Positions 30,605-39,030 of a stretch of 40,423 nucleotides of DNA are shown one piece after another. A model generated the notes under the pieces. The model was given only the letters and a program-made list of their open reading frames with translations, made no database searches and was not told where the DNA came from. This stretch comes from Hyphomicrobium sp. (lineage in GTDB: Bacteria > Pseudomonadota > Alphaproteobacteria > Rhizobiales > Hyphomicrobiaceae), in the NCBI GenBank assembly GCA_030148725.1, contig JASBSU010000010.1, positions 1 to 40,423 on the forward strand, written 5' to 3'. Positions within the stretch are counted from its first letter, which is position 1; each line of letters opens with the position of its first letter. A program made the translations under genes and the position numbers.

Positions 30605-32425
30605 ATGGATTACACGGCATGGATTTCGCTCACCTTGGCCGCCTTCGCGATTGCGGGCTTTTTGGCGATGACGCGCCGTCACGCCGATCTGCAGGCCGCT
30701 GTGAGGGAGCTGAGGGCCGGGCACGAGAACGTGACCGATCTGGCTGCAAAGGCGATGAAGCGCGTAGGCATTGCAGCGGCTGGCCCCAGGGATGCGGTGC
30801 TGGTGACGGATGCGGACCCGCTGCCCAGGGTGCTTGCTGGGATGCGGGGCAACGAGACCTATTCGACGGCCAACAGGAGTTCGGCTTTGAGCGAGACTGA
30901 TAACGGGCAAGACGTGCTGGAGCTGGCAAGCCTGCGCCGGCAGCTCCGCGAGGAGATCAAGGAGTCCGACGAGCGCGCCCGCAAGGCGTTCGCCGCGCTG
31001 ACCGCGCAGCTCAAGGAGATCACGGCACGGCTCGAAGGCGTCGACATCGTCCAGTCGGCGCACAAGACTGACGCCGCGAATAGCGACGAAGCACTGTCGA
31101 AGCGCCACGACGAGAACGTTGCCGCCACCAAGGGCGCCTTCGACGTCGTGCAGCAGGCAATTCTGGCGCTGCAGAAGCGCACCGATGCCGCTGAACGTGT
31201 GGCCGCCAGTGCGGCAGCGCTGACTGACAAGATCGAGGCAGCGAGCCAGAGCGTAACGAATGTGGCCAGCAAGGCTGGTGAGATCGAGTCGCGCCTCGCC
31301 GCCGCCGAAGGCAACATGCACATGGTCTTCGAGGCCCTGAACATGAAGGCCCACGTCAGTGACGCGCGCCGGCTCGATGCCGCCGTCGACAAGAACGCAG
31401 CTGAGATCATCCGCATCGCCGAGCGGCTGCAGACGACCGAGCGCCAGCTCGCTCTGACCAGCAACGTCGTCGACACGCACCACACGAGCATCAGTGAGAT
31501 CAACACCAAGCTCGCCAACGTCGACCGCGTCTACGAGGCCGCCGACCTGGTCAACCGTGCCCTGCCGACTGTGCAGGAGAACGCCGCGCGCGCCACCGCA
31601 GCAGCTGACGCATCAGCAGAGGCTGCTGCCAAGCTGAGCGGCGCAACCGGCGCCTGGGAAGCCAAGCTGCAGGCCGTGGCGGACAAGGCCACGGGAGCAG
31701 ACGTTGCCGTCATCGCCCTGAACAAGCGCTTTGAGGACTTCGCTGCTGGCGCCAATGTCGTTGCTCGGCGCCTCCAGGGGGACGTACAGAAAGAGGCCGC
31801 CACCCGCGACGATCTTGCGCGCGCTGTGCACTCGTCGCTCGACCGGCTTGTGTCGCGTATTGACGATACTCAGCGCCGCAACGTCTCCGCCACCAACGAG
31901 CTTTCTGCCGCAGTAAGCGCGCTGCGAGGCCGCCTCGACGCGCTTCCGGCGCCCGTCGACATCCCCGACGTCGCGGCCATCCAGGCCGCCGCCGATCGCG
32001 TGGCCGCAGCTGACGCATTGGCCGTGAACAACGCCGAAGTTGTGCAGCGCTTGTTGCGCACCACTACGGAGCAGTCGCAGCTGCTGGGCGCCACGATCGA
32101 CACCCTACAGAACCACGGGGCCAACATCACCAAGCTGGCCAGCGACATCGAAGTCGAGTCGACCGCTCGCGCCTCCGCCGACGACAAGACGCGTACCGAG
32201 CTTGGCGGCGCCATCGACGGCCTCTCGGTCGTTATGAACGACATGCACCGCCTGGTCTCTGGCCTCGCGAAGCGTGTCGACGACGGCATCACTGACCCGC
32301 GCCTTGATCCCATCATTGCCGAACGCGATGCCGCCCGCCGCAGGCGCGCGCAGATCATCGCCACTGGTAATGTGCCGCCGGCTCCTGCGCCGGATCAGCC
32401 CAACCCGAATTACCCGCCCCAGTAA
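30605..32425 (+). CDS. long coiled-coil membrane-anchored protein
   Basis: 606 residues from ATG 30605. N-terminal membrane span (AWISLTLAAFAIAGFLAM, 5-22), then about 500 residues of helix with many Ala/Leu/Asp/Glu heptads (e.g. KTDAANSDEALSKRHDENVA, LNKRFEDFAAGANVVARRLQ) and a Pro-rich tail (PPAPAPDQPNPNYPPQ). Cys is absent. Not a tail-fibre or tape-measure in an obvious way, given one N-terminal span and position before TerS. Structural or surface role is only a guess. Confidence 0.7.
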   Translation: MDYTAWISLTLAAFAIAGFLAMTRRHADLQAAVRELRAGHENVTDLAAKAMKRVGIAAAGPRDAVLVTDADPLPRVLAGMRGNETYSTANRSSALSETDNGQDVLELASLRRQLREEIKESDERARKAFAALTAQLKEITARLEGVDIVQSAHKTDAANSDEALSKRHDENVAATKGAFDVVQQAILALQKRTDAAERVAASAAALTDKIEAASQSVTNVASKAGEIESRLAAAEGNMHMVFEALNMKAHVSDARRLDAAVDKNAAEIIRIAERLQTTERQLALTSNVVDTHHTSISEINTKLANVDRVYEAADLVNRALPTVQENAARATAAADASAEAAAKLSGATGAWEAKLQAVADKATGADVAVIALNKRFEDFAAGANVVARRLQGDVQKEAATRDDLARAVHSSLDRLVSRIDDTQRRNVSATNELSAAVSALRGRLDALPAPVDIPDVAAIQAAADRVAAADALAVNNAEVVQRLLRTTTEQSQLLGATIDTLQNHGANITKLASDIEVESTARASADDKTRTELGGAIDGLSVVMNDMHRLVSGLAKRVDDGITDPRLDPIIAERDAARRRRAQIIATGNVPPAPAPDQPNPNYPPQ

Positions 32426-32436
32426 GCAGCGTTTAC
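32422..32436. repeat. GTAAAC palindrome 15
   Basis: GTAAGCAGCGTTTAC over the coiled-coil gene stop, before the next start. Confidence 0.8.
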
Positions 32437-32449
32437 TCAGGAGTTCGCC

Positions 32450-32767
32450 GTGTCCGACTTGTCCTCAATGCGCCCGCACCCTCCGGTGTTCGATGTCCGT
32501 ATGGCGCTCAGCCTGTTCGGACCCATCGCGGCCATCGTAGCTGCCAGCATCGCTTACGGCATGCTGTCCGGCACCGTGGAGCGCAGCGCGCGGGACATCG
32601 ACGACTTGAAGGCGCAGCTCCGCGACGTGGGTCAACTGGACCGGCGCGTTGCTGTGCTGGACAGCAACTTCGGCACGATCGACAAGCGGCTAGAGCGCAT
32701 CGAGCGGGCACTCGAATTGCTCGCCCAGCGCGCCAACGCCATCGCACCAAACACGCGGGTCCGCTGA
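32450..32767 (+). CDS. small membrane protein with coiled coil
   Basis: 105 residues from GTG 32450 (CAGGAG upstream). Span LFGPIAAIVAASIAYGML then RDIDDLKAQLRDVGQLDRRV and KRLERIERALELLAQRA helices. Layout like XhlA-type haemolysin/holin accessory proteins; role uncertain. Confidence 0.6.
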   Translation: MSDLSSMRPHPPVFDVRMALSLFGPIAAIVAASIAYGMLSGTVERSARDIDDLKAQLRDVGQLDRRVAVLDSNFGTIDKRLERIERALELLAQRANAIAPNTRVR

Positions 32768-33318
32768 TGCCGCGCGACGGTTCCATTGCAATCATCAACG
32801 TCGCCGGCAACTCTGCGTATCAGATGACGGCGGCTGGCATCGAGCAGCTTCGCCAGTTGGCCACGGTCGGCACTCCGATCAAGGCGATTGCGGAGTTCTT
32901 CGACGTTTCCGATGACTGGCTGCGAGCTGCGATCGTCGGCGACCCCGACGTTCGCACGGCGTACCAGAGCGCCAAGGGTGATGGCGAGCTGGAGTTGCGC
33001 ACCGCGGCGCACGAAGCTGCCAAGGCTGGAGACAGTCGCGTTCTGACGTTCATGATGGAACGCCGGCTCAAGATGAACAAGGAAGTCGAGCACACGCACA
33101 ATCACAACGTGAAGGTGATCGGTGCGGTGCCTGACTACAAACTTTCGCACGATCAGTGGATGGAGCGCTTCGCACCGCCGTCATTGCCGGCGCCGGGCGT
33201 TTCGCCAATCACGGATGCCGAGTATTCGGAAGTGGGGGACGACAGTGGACAAGCAGGAACTGGGCGAGCTGGTGCCACCGGAGAAGTTCGTAAACCGGTT
33301 GGCGGAGAAGGGGCGTAA
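32767..33318 (+). CDS. probable terminase small subunit
   Basis: 183 residues; start overlaps the previous stop. N-terminal HTH-like region (TAAGIEQLRQLATVGTPIKA, IAEFFDVSDDWLRAAIVGDP) and AKAGDSRVLTFMMERRLKMN match the pattern of TerS proteins, which bind pac/cos DNA and feed it to the large subunit. Location 1.1 kb before TerL supports this. The last 50 residues overlap the next gene. Confidence 0.6.
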   Translation: MPRDGSIAIINVAGNSAYQMTAAGIEQLRQLATVGTPIKAIAEFFDVSDDWLRAAIVGDPDVRTAYQSAKGDGELELRTAAHEAAKAGDSRVLTFMMERRLKMNKEVEHTHNHNVKVIGAVPDYKLSHDQWMERFAPPSLPAPGVSPITDAEYSEVGDDSGQAGTGRAGATGEVRKPVGGEGA

Positions 33319-33583
33319 GGTCGAGATCGACCCAACGCACGCCTTCGAGTGTCGCATGGCCGGCGTCGGCGAAACGCAGCTCGAACACACGCGGGCCGGG
33401 CTGCACGCCATCCAGGTCCGCATCACCGTGGCGTTGCGCGAGCTGCGCGGTGCCCTGTCCGACTTTTACGGCAAGCCCGACCGCTACGGCGCCAAGTATT
33501 GCGAGTCCCGCCTTGAAAAGGTGGACGCCCGCGCCGCGGCCGACATCAGCAAGGCTGCCGCCAAGATCAAGGAGGCTGTGTAA
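33245..33583 (+). CDS. phage protein of unknown function
   Basis: 112 residues from GTG 33245 (GGGGGA upstream), overlapping the previous gene by 74 nt. Helical (RAGLHAIQVRITVALRELRG). Unknown. Confidence 0.6.
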   Translation: MDKQELGELVPPEKFVNRLAEKGRKVEIDPTHAFECRMAGVGETQLEHTRAGLHAIQVRITVALRELRGALSDFYGKPDRYGAKYCESRLEKVDARAAADISKAAAKIKEAV

Positions 33584-34119
33584 TGGCTGTTCTCGGCAAC
33601 GGATCGAAGGCACCCGAGTCGCCTCGCCCGAACGGCGCTCAGAAGTCGCTTCCGGGACTGCCTGCGCCTGCTGCCAGTTCGCAGAACAAGCAGCAGGAGA
33701 GCGAAGCCGACAAGCGCAAGCGTGAAATGCGGGAGCGCATCGAGAAGGCGAAAAAAGAGCGCGAGGAGAAGGAAGCGAAGGCGAAGGCCGAAGCCAAGCC
33801 AGAGCCCAAGCCCGAGCCGAAGAAGGACGACAAGGCCGATGCCGAGCCCGCGCAGACCGCGCCCGTCGACGCCACCATGCGTCGCTTCGAGGAGCTGCTG
33901 CGCGCCGGAGGTTTCACGCGTCGTCTGACGTGGCGTCAGCGCCGCGCGTTGCGCAAGATCGAGCGGCGCTGTGATCGCGTGCGCACCGCGCTGCACGACG
34001 CATTCGCCGGGACGCCGCCCGAGGGTGTGATGCGCTCGATGGATAGCCTCGCCGCCCTTGAGGCTGTGGCCCGCCTGGAGATGCTATGCGAGCCTGGTCC
34101 GACATCGTCGAAACGATAA
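33583..34119 (+). CDS. Lys/Glu-rich phage protein
   Basis: 178 residues, TAATG overlap. Long charged helix (ADKRKREMRERIEKAKKERE) and KPEPKPEPKKD repeat, then a basic globular end (RRLTWRQRRALRKIERRCDR). Possibly a scaffold or nucleic-acid contact; unproven. Confidence 0.6.
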   Translation: MAVLGNGSKAPESPRPNGAQKSLPGLPAPAASSQNKQQESEADKRKREMRERIEKAKKEREEKEAKAKAEAKPEPKPEPKKDDKADAEPAQTAPVDATMRRFEELLRAGGFTRRLTWRQRRALRKIERRCDRVRTALHDAFAGTPPEGVMRSMDSLAALEAVARLEMLCEPGPTSSKR

Positions 34120-34418
34120 CAATTCCAATCTACCAGCGCCTCGCCGAGCGCGGTTTTGTTGCGTGGTGTGTCCACAAGAGCAATGTCGACTGCATTGAGA
34201 TTCGGTTGACCCCTCGCGTCGCGTTGCATCCGGCGCTCGAAGGCAAGTCGGCATCAGTGCTTATTTCAGGGCTAGAAGTCCTGCAGGCCGGCGACACCTT
34301 TGATGGGCTCATCAGCCTCGCCGTCCGCGCGGCCATTGACGGCTGGTGGCGCGTCATGGATGAAAATCAACCGCCGCACGCGGGCTGTTGCGTCGAGGCG
34401 ATTCAACTGGTCGGATAA
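34086..34418 (+). CDS. phage protein of unknown function
   Basis: 110 residues (MRAWSDIVETITIPIYQRLA, VDCIEIRLTPRVAL), overlapping the previous gene by 34 nt. Alpha/beta. The end overlaps the TerL promoter elements. Confidence 0.6.
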   Translation: MRAWSDIVETITIPIYQRLAERGFVAWCVHKSNVDCIEIRLTPRVALHPALEGKSASVLISGLEVLQAGDTFDGLISLAVRAAIDGWWRVMDENQPPHAGCCVEAIQLVG

Positions 34419-34448
34419 ATACGCACCAGTCTGTACAGTAAACTGTAC
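34387..34448 (+). promoter_or_regulatory. TerL promoter region with 16-bp palindrome
   Basis: Degenerate operator GTTGCG...TTCAAC (34387-34407), start block TAAATACGCACCA (to 34428), then the perfect palindrome GTACAGTAAACTGTAC (34433-34448), 3 nt before the TerL ATG. The palindrome would cover the ribosome site in RNA. Confidence 0.65.
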
Positions 34449-34451
34449 GGT

Positions 34452-35996
34452 ATGGCTGCAAGTGACACAGAGAAGTTTGGCGCAGACCCCACGTGCGTGT
34501 GGTCGCCGCAGGAAGGCGCTCAGACCGCCTTCGTACATTGCCCGATCGAGGAGATCGCTTACGGAGGTTCGCGCGGCGGCGGAAAGACCGACGCGCAGCT
34601 TGGGCGGTTGGCTGTTCGATCGCAGATCTTCGGCAAAGACCTCAAGGCGTTGCTTATCAGGCGCGAGCTTCCGCAGCTTGAGCCGGTCATCTCGCGCAGC
34701 AAGGAGATCTTCGGCCCGCTCGGCGCCGAGTACGTCGACTCCAAAAAGAAGTGGACCTTCCACAACGGCGCAACCGTAATCTTCCGCCACTTCTCGGAAG
34801 AAGACGACGTCGAGAAAACGCAGGGCTGGTCGCTCACCGACGTCTGCATCGAAGAGGGGACGAACTTCCCCAACTTCCTGTCGCTGCTCAAGCTCAAAGC
34901 CACGCTGCGCAGCACAGCTGGCGTGCCGACGTCGTTCACGGTGACGATGAACCCCGGCGGCCCCGGCCACAACATCGTCAAGAAGCGCTACATCGACCCG
35001 GCCCCGCTCGGCTGGAAAAAAATCATCGACCGGGACAAATTCACCGGGCTGGAAAGCGCGCGGATCTACATCCCCAGCCGCGTCTTCGACAACAAGAGGC
35101 TGCTCGCGGCGGACCCTCTGTATATCGCTCGTCTTGCTCAGTCGGGCTCAGAAGCGCTGGTCAGAGCGTGGTTGCACGGTGACTGGAACATCATCGACGG
35201 CGCATTCTTCGACTCGTTCGACACGAACAAGCACGTCATACGGCACTGCGAGCTGCCGCCGCATTGGACGCGCATCTGTGGCGCGGACTGGGGCTCCGCA
35301 AAGCCGTTCGCCTTTGTCTGGGGCGCGGTGGCCAGTGAGACATGGGCAACCCCCTGCGGAAAGATGATCCCGAAGGGCGCCATCATCATCGAACGCGAGC
35401 TGTACGGCATCAAGCTCGATCAGAATGGTGATTTCGTCCCCAACGAGGGCTTGCGCCTTTACGCCGAGGACGTCGCGCGGCAGGCGTACGAGGTCGACAA
35501 GGAGCTGCCGAACGTCCGTATGCGCGTCATCGACCCCAGCGCGCACGCTACTGATGGTGGCCCATCAATCGCCGAGCGCATCTATCGCGCCACGAACGGC
35601 AAGCTGGGCTTCGCCAGGGCGGACAACAAGCGCGTGCCGGGTCGCGGTGCCCTGGGCGGCTGGGACGTCGTGCGGAGCCGTCTCGGCGGCGAGGAGATGC
35701 TGATACCGGGCGTGAAGACGCCCATGCTGTTCTTTATGGACAGCTGCGTTCACGGCATCCGCACGCTTCCGACGCTGCAGCATGACAAGCTCAATCCCGA
35801 AGACCTCGACACGGACGGCGAGGACCACTGGGCCGACGCGCTGCGCTATCTGTGTATGTCGCGTCCGTGGATGGCGAAGACGCCGGACAAGTTGAAGCCG
35901 GTTGAGGGCATCGAGAAGGTCAAAATCAATGACCTGTGGCGGCGCCAGGCCGAGGAGATGGCGCTGGAGCAAAGTGGCGCTCCGATGCGCATCTGA
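34452..35996 (+). CDS. terL: terminase large subunit
   Basis: 514 residues. ATPase: Walker A YGGSRGGGKTDAQ (38-46), Walker B TDVCIEEGT (about 132-138), coupling motif FTVTMNP. RNase H-like nuclease: first Asp in ICGADWGSAKP (about 277), second in RVIDPSAHATDG (about 360), third in EDHWADALRYL (about 457). It cuts concatemeric DNA and pumps it into the prohead through the portal. No Shine-Dalgarno is evident since the palindrome fills that space. Confidence 0.95.
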   Translation: MAASDTEKFGADPTCVWSPQEGAQTAFVHCPIEEIAYGGSRGGGKTDAQLGRLAVRSQIFGKDLKALLIRRELPQLEPVISRSKEIFGPLGAEYVDSKKKWTFHNGATVIFRHFSEEDDVEKTQGWSLTDVCIEEGTNFPNFLSLLKLKATLRSTAGVPTSFTVTMNPGGPGHNIVKKRYIDPAPLGWKKIIDRDKFTGLESARIYIPSRVFDNKRLLAADPLYIARLAQSGSEALVRAWLHGDWNIIDGAFFDSFDTNKHVIRHCELPPHWTRICGADWGSAKPFAFVWGAVASETWATPCGKMIPKGAIIIERELYGIKLDQNGDFVPNEGLRLYAEDVARQAYEVDKELPNVRMRVIDPSAHATDGGPSIAERIYRATNGKLGFARADNKRVPGRGALGGWDVVRSRLGGEEMLIPGVKTPMLFFMDSCVHGIRTLPTLQHDKLNPEDLDTDGEDHWADALRYLCMSRPWMAKTPDKLKPVEGIEKVKINDLWRRQAEEMALEQSGAPMRI

Positions 35997-36011
35997 GTAA
36001 CGCGCGTTTAC
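35997..36011. repeat. GTAAAC palindrome 16
   Basis: GTAACGCGCGTTTAC directly after the TerL stop (35994-35996), between convergent blocks 4 and 5. Confidence 0.8.
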
Positions 36012-36015
36012 TGCC

Positions 36016-36426
36016 CTAGAGCGTGATGATCCACTCGTCCTTGCCTTCGCGGACGGTTTGTGGCTGCGCGTTCATCCAGTTATTGACATCGTTGTCGCAT
36101 CGCCTAATCAGGTGATACAGCGCGCTCCGCTCGCCGTGATGTCTGATCGTTAGTGCGTGATCGAGAACGACAGCGCGCCCTGTGGCACCCTTGTCCAGCG
36201 ACGAGGGCGCGTAGATGCGCAGGTCGCCACGCTGAAGAAATTTGGCGAGCGCAGAGTAGTACTCCGGTCTGCCGCTAACTACGTAGACGGCATCTTTCGG
36301 CGCGCTGATCATCTGGCGCGATGTCTGCCCCGAGTTGCGCTGATACTTCCAGGTGTAAACAGGCTGTTCCGCGCTACGAGATGGCGGCATCTGCTGCATG
36401 TAGACGTCGCGATACCAGTCACTCAT
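36016..36426 (-). CDS. phage protein of unknown function
   Basis: 136 residues (MSDWYRDVYMQQMPPSRSAE, DAVYVVSGRPEYYSALAKFL). Alpha/beta pattern, no family recognised. GGGAG upstream. Confidence 0.65.
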   Translation of the reverse strand: MSDWYRDVYMQQMPPSRSAEQPVYTWKYQRNSGQTSRQMISAPKDAVYVVSGRPEYYSALAKFLQRGDLRIYAPSSLDKGATGRAVVLDHALTIRHHGERSALYHLIRRCDNDVNNWMNAQPQTVREGKDEWIITL

Positions 36427-36484
36427 TTTCTATGCTCCCGTTCGGTAACAATTTGCTCGTGATGCAGTGTTTTAGCGGCTCTTG

Positions 36485-36697
36485 TTACCGATCGGGATCA
36501 CGCCGCATCGCCGCCTCGGCGACGTTGTGTACGCCCGACACAAGCGGCCAGGACTCGTCGTCCTTGTATGGAGCGGTCCTCGTCATGATGTCTTGCAGCG
36601 CTGCCTCAAGCCGCTCGATGCGCTTCTGCAGCGGCACGACGTTGCCGGTGATGTGCTCGGCGGGGTCCAGCCCCACGTTGAAGGCTGGCTTCCTCAT
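36485..36697 (-). CDS. small coiled-coil phage protein
   Basis: 70 residues (PLQKRIERLEAALQDIMTRT is a short coiled coil), start ATG 36697 overlapping the previous stop. Unknown. Confidence 0.6.
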   Translation of the reverse strand: MRKPAFNVGLDPAEHITGNVVPLQKRIERLEAALQDIMTRTAPYKDDESWPLVSGVHNVAEAAMRRDPDR

Positions 36698-36930
36698 GCG
36701 AACCTCGGCTTGATCCAGTTGTTCCAGACGCCGCGGCCCCATGAAAGCGTGTAGAGCATGCAGAGCGCGAAGATTCCCCACTGCCCTGCCTTCCACGTGG
36801 CGACAAACCAGAACGGCTGACCGGCCATGCCGAACAGACACGCATAGCGACGCCACGCATCGCGCTTGTCTTGCGACAGCCAGACAGCAGTAACTCCCGT
36901 TACTGCGATCGCGACTTGCTCCAGCGCCAT
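36694..36930 (-). CDS. small membrane protein
   Basis: 78 residues from ATG 36930 (TGATG overlap). Hydrophobic EQVAIAVTGVTAVWL and WGIFALCMLYTLSWG segments. Palindrome 17 lies within it. Confidence 0.65.
   Translation of the reverse strand: MALEQVAIAVTGVTAVWLSQDKRDAWRRYACLFGMAGQPFWFVATWKAGQWGIFALCMLYTLSWGRGVWNNWIKPRFA
36890..36903. repeat. GTAAAC palindrome 17
   Basis: GTAACTCCCGTTAC, symmetric to GCAGTAAC/GTTACTGC, inside a small membrane-protein gene. Confidence 0.55.
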
Positions 36931-37583
36931 CACGCCACCTTCAACATCGCCGACCGAAGGCCGGCGCTGATGTCCCATTCAAAGAAGCGGTTGACGTGAT
37001 CAATCGCCGGGGCGTCAAGGTCGGGCCAATCACGCTCGTCGGTGACGTTGCGGCGCCGGCTAATGTCGAGATCCAGATCGTGCGCGAGTAGACCCAGCTC
37101 CTCGAACGGATAGACTTGCGTGCCGAGATCAGGCCGCAGATAGACGAACTGGCTCTTGCGGTTCTCGGGTATCGCGTGCCGCACCGTGAATGCTGGGAAG
37201 TAGTCGCCGCACTTTACTTGGTCGTACGGGCTGGTGAACACGACCTCGTTGTTGACTATCCAGTCGCTGAACGGACGCTGCACACTGGCGCGCATCTTCG
37301 CCTGATACAGCGTATCATCGCGACGCGTGGACGCCTGCGGATCGTAACCTTTCAGCCCGAAGTCCTGCAGGAATTTGTAGAGGCTCCAGAGTCGGGCTAC
37401 TGGATGGCGCACAACGCCGACACGGCGCCAGCGGTCGTACCCGAGCGGGACGCCATCCGCCTCCATGTGCCGGTAGAGCTGGAACGCGCGCGGGTAGCGC
37501 TGCGGGATCGCGCGCTTGAGTGTACCGCTGCCGGTGCGCGGGACAAGGATAACGACCGTTTCCAATTCGGGGATGATAATCAT
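36930..37583 (-). CDS. sulfotransferase-like protein
   Basis: 217 residues from ATG 37583. PAPS-binding loop VILVPRTGSGTLKRAI (residues 11-26) and the 3'-phosphate motif WRRVGVVRHPVARLWSLYKF (52-71) fit the sulfotransferase-2/3 fold, which moves sulfate from PAPS to sugars, lipids or proteins. Phage examples could change surface or virion glycans. Acceptor unknown. Confidence 0.75.
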   Translation of the reverse strand: MIIIPELETVVILVPRTGSGTLKRAIPQRYPRAFQLYRHMEADGVPLGYDRWRRVGVVRHPVARLWSLYKFLQDFGLKGYDPQASTRRDDTLYQAKMRASVQRPFSDWIVNNEVVFTSPYDQVKCGDYFPAFTVRHAIPENRKSQFVYLRPDLGTQVYPFEELGLLAHDLDLDISRRRNVTDERDWPDLDAPAIDHVNRFFEWDISAGLRSAMLKVA

Positions 37584-37726
37584 CGTATCCACCCGATGAT
37601 CGCTACGGCAGTCATGGCCACGAGCGCGACTCGTAGCACGAGGCGATGCCACTGCAGCTCGTAGACCACGCGCACAAGCCGCATGTGTCGCCTGTATTCC
37701 ACTTCTTGCTCTACTGTGAGCCTCAT
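37580..37726 (-). CDS. small membrane protein
   Basis: 48 residues: basic MRLTVEQEVEYRRHMRLVRV then VLRVALVAMTAVAIIGWIR span. Stop overlaps the sulfotransferase start as ATGA. Confidence 0.6.
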   Translation of the reverse strand: MRLTVEQEVEYRRHMRLVRVVYELQWHRLVLRVALVAMTAVAIIGWIR

Positions 37727-37749
37727 TTTCTTACGTCCGCTAATAATGC

Positions 37750-38187
37750 TTATGGAAAATGGCGCTTGAAGCGCTGCTTTTTGAGCGCGCTCAGCTCCAG
37801 CTTGAGTGCAAGTCGTTCGTCGATCTGTGCCACCGTCAAAGGCGTCGGCGAACGCGTAACCTTCGACTGGAATTTTCTCGCGACGTCGATTTGCTCGGCT
37901 TTGATGACGGTGAACGGGCGGATGTCGTTTAGTAGCGCGAGCGCGGTCGGGCCGGTGAGCTTCCAGCGGAATTGCGTGTGTGCGCTCTTTGGCGCCGGGC
38001 GCTCAGTTGTCTTGCCGCCCCAGCGAGACGCAAGCCATGTCGACAAGCGCGGATCGTTCTGGTTGACAATCACCGAGAGCATGAACGAGCGCCCTCCGCG
38101 CTTCGTCACCCGCTCAAGAATTGTGATGCACCCCTCGCCGTCAACAATGCCGGCGGCGTAAGCGCAGTCGTATGGGCAGGCATTCAC
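37750..38187 (-). CDS. LAGLIDADG-type homing endonuclease
   Basis: 145 residues from GTG 38187, overlapping the upstream stop (GTGA). One LAGLIDADG-like motif YAAGIVDGEGCITI (10-23), then SFMLSVIVNQNDPRLSTWLA and the C-terminal helix typical of single-motif enzymes that act as dimers. Freestanding, not in an intron or intein that I can see. It cuts a long asymmetric site to spread its gene. Confidence 0.75.
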   Translation of the reverse strand: MNACPYDCAYAAGIVDGEGCITILERVTKRGGRSFMLSVIVNQNDPRLSTWLASRWGGKTTERPAPKSAHTQFRWKLTGPTALALLNDIRPFTVIKAEQIDVARKFQSKVTRSPTPLTVAQIDERLALKLELSALKKQRFKRHFP

Positions 38188-38711
38188 GGCTTCCGCCCCA
38201 TGCTCTCGAAGTCCGCGAGCTTCGCGCCCTTCGCGAGCTTGTCCGCCAGCCACTTCGGCTTGCGCCCGCGGCCGGACCACCCCTGCTTGCGGTTGTCGGG
38301 GTTGATGTAGCGCGCTACCTGATTGTTGCCGCCAACAATGGTGTAGCGCCCGCCGGCCTCAGACTGGCGCACCATGTTGCGAGCGGCAAGATCGGCCATG
38401 AACCGCGCCGACAACTTTGCGACGTAGGCGCGGTGGCCGCCGAAGTAGACCGCGGCGTTGTGGTGGCAGTCCACAACGACGGTCGTGTACGCGTTGGTGA
38501 ACGCCTGCCCAGCCCACGTGATGTCGGCGTCAAGTCCGATCGCGGTGTTCTCCCACTGCTGAGCGAAGTGGATGACCTCGACCTCGCTTTCGTGCGGTCG
38601 GCGCTTGTGCGCGGCGCCGTGCCGTGACTGGGCGACCGACACCGGCGGCAGATCGCGCAGAAGTGCCGAATGCAGCGCTTTGGCAAGTGTCTCGACTGCG
38701 CCGTCGCTCAT
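38184..38711 (-). CDS. phage protein with H-NS-type DNA-binding tail
   Basis: 175 residues from ATG 38711. The C-terminal 35 residues (YINPDNRKQGWSGRGRKPKW, LADKLAKGAKLADF; 135-168) match the H-NS family DNA-binding module, whose loop inserts into AT-rich minor groove. The N-terminal part (about 40-125, VEVIHFAQQWENTAIGLDAD ... NMVRQSEAGGRYTI) is not the H-NS oligomerisation domain. So it may bind DNA without bridging it and could silence or counter-silence genes. Confidence 0.75.
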   Translation of the reverse strand: MSDGAVETLAKALHSALLRDLPPVSVAQSRHGAAHKRRPHESEVEVIHFAQQWENTAIGLDADITWAGQAFTNAYTTVVVDCHHNAAVYFGGHRAYVAKLSARFMADLAARNMVRQSEAGGRYTIVGGNNQVARYINPDNRKQGWSGRGRKPKWLADKLAKGAKLADFESMGRKP

Positions 38712-38854
38712 TCCTCGCTCCCTGGGCACGGCTTCCGCGCCGCCTTGCGTGACTCGTCGTTGTTAAGCGCGACCATCCCGCACTTGCCGCAATAGACCCA
38801 CGGGCACCAACGACGTGCGAAGTGATGCCAGTCGTGTTTGCCCTTGGTGCTCAC
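38708..38854 (-). CDS. small zinc-binding-like protein
   Basis: 48 residues from GTG 38854 (AGGAG upstream). HDWHHFARRWCPWVYCGKCGMV: CPxxxCxxC cluster. Ends overlapping the H-NS-tail gene by 4 nt (ATGA). Confidence 0.6.
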   Translation of the reverse strand: MSTKGKHDWHHFARRWCPWVYCGKCGMVALNNDESRKAARKPCPGSEE

Positions 38855-39030
38855 TTGCGCGGCTCCTGCTTGTTGCCAAGCATCAGCCGCCACGCGGTGA
38901 AGCCGGCGGCGCACGCAAGGAATCCAGTCCCTGCGGCCACGCCGAACAATGAGCCCACGCAAGCCGTGCCGAATATGGCGCACACCACGAGCGCGAGGCC
39001 GGCAAGAACGAGTCGCACGTCGTTATCCAT
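38851..39030 (-). CDS. small membrane protein
   Basis: 59 residues: MDNDVRLVLAGLALVVCAIF, GTACVGSLFGVAAGTGFLAC, basic end. Two spans, holin-like size; no proof. Confidence 0.6.
   Translation of the reverse strand: MDNDVRLVLAGLALVVCAIFGTACVGSLFGVAAGTGFLACAAGFTAWRLMLGNKQEPRK

Noticed and set aside
32767-33318. CI-type repressor from the HTH
   Set aside because: Sequence pattern and position fit a terminase small subunit better; no repressor was recognised anywhere.
36443-36490. GTAACAATTTG ... CTTGTTACC as a further palindrome
   Set aside because: Arms are about 30 nt apart, unlike the 6-7 nt centre of the real family.
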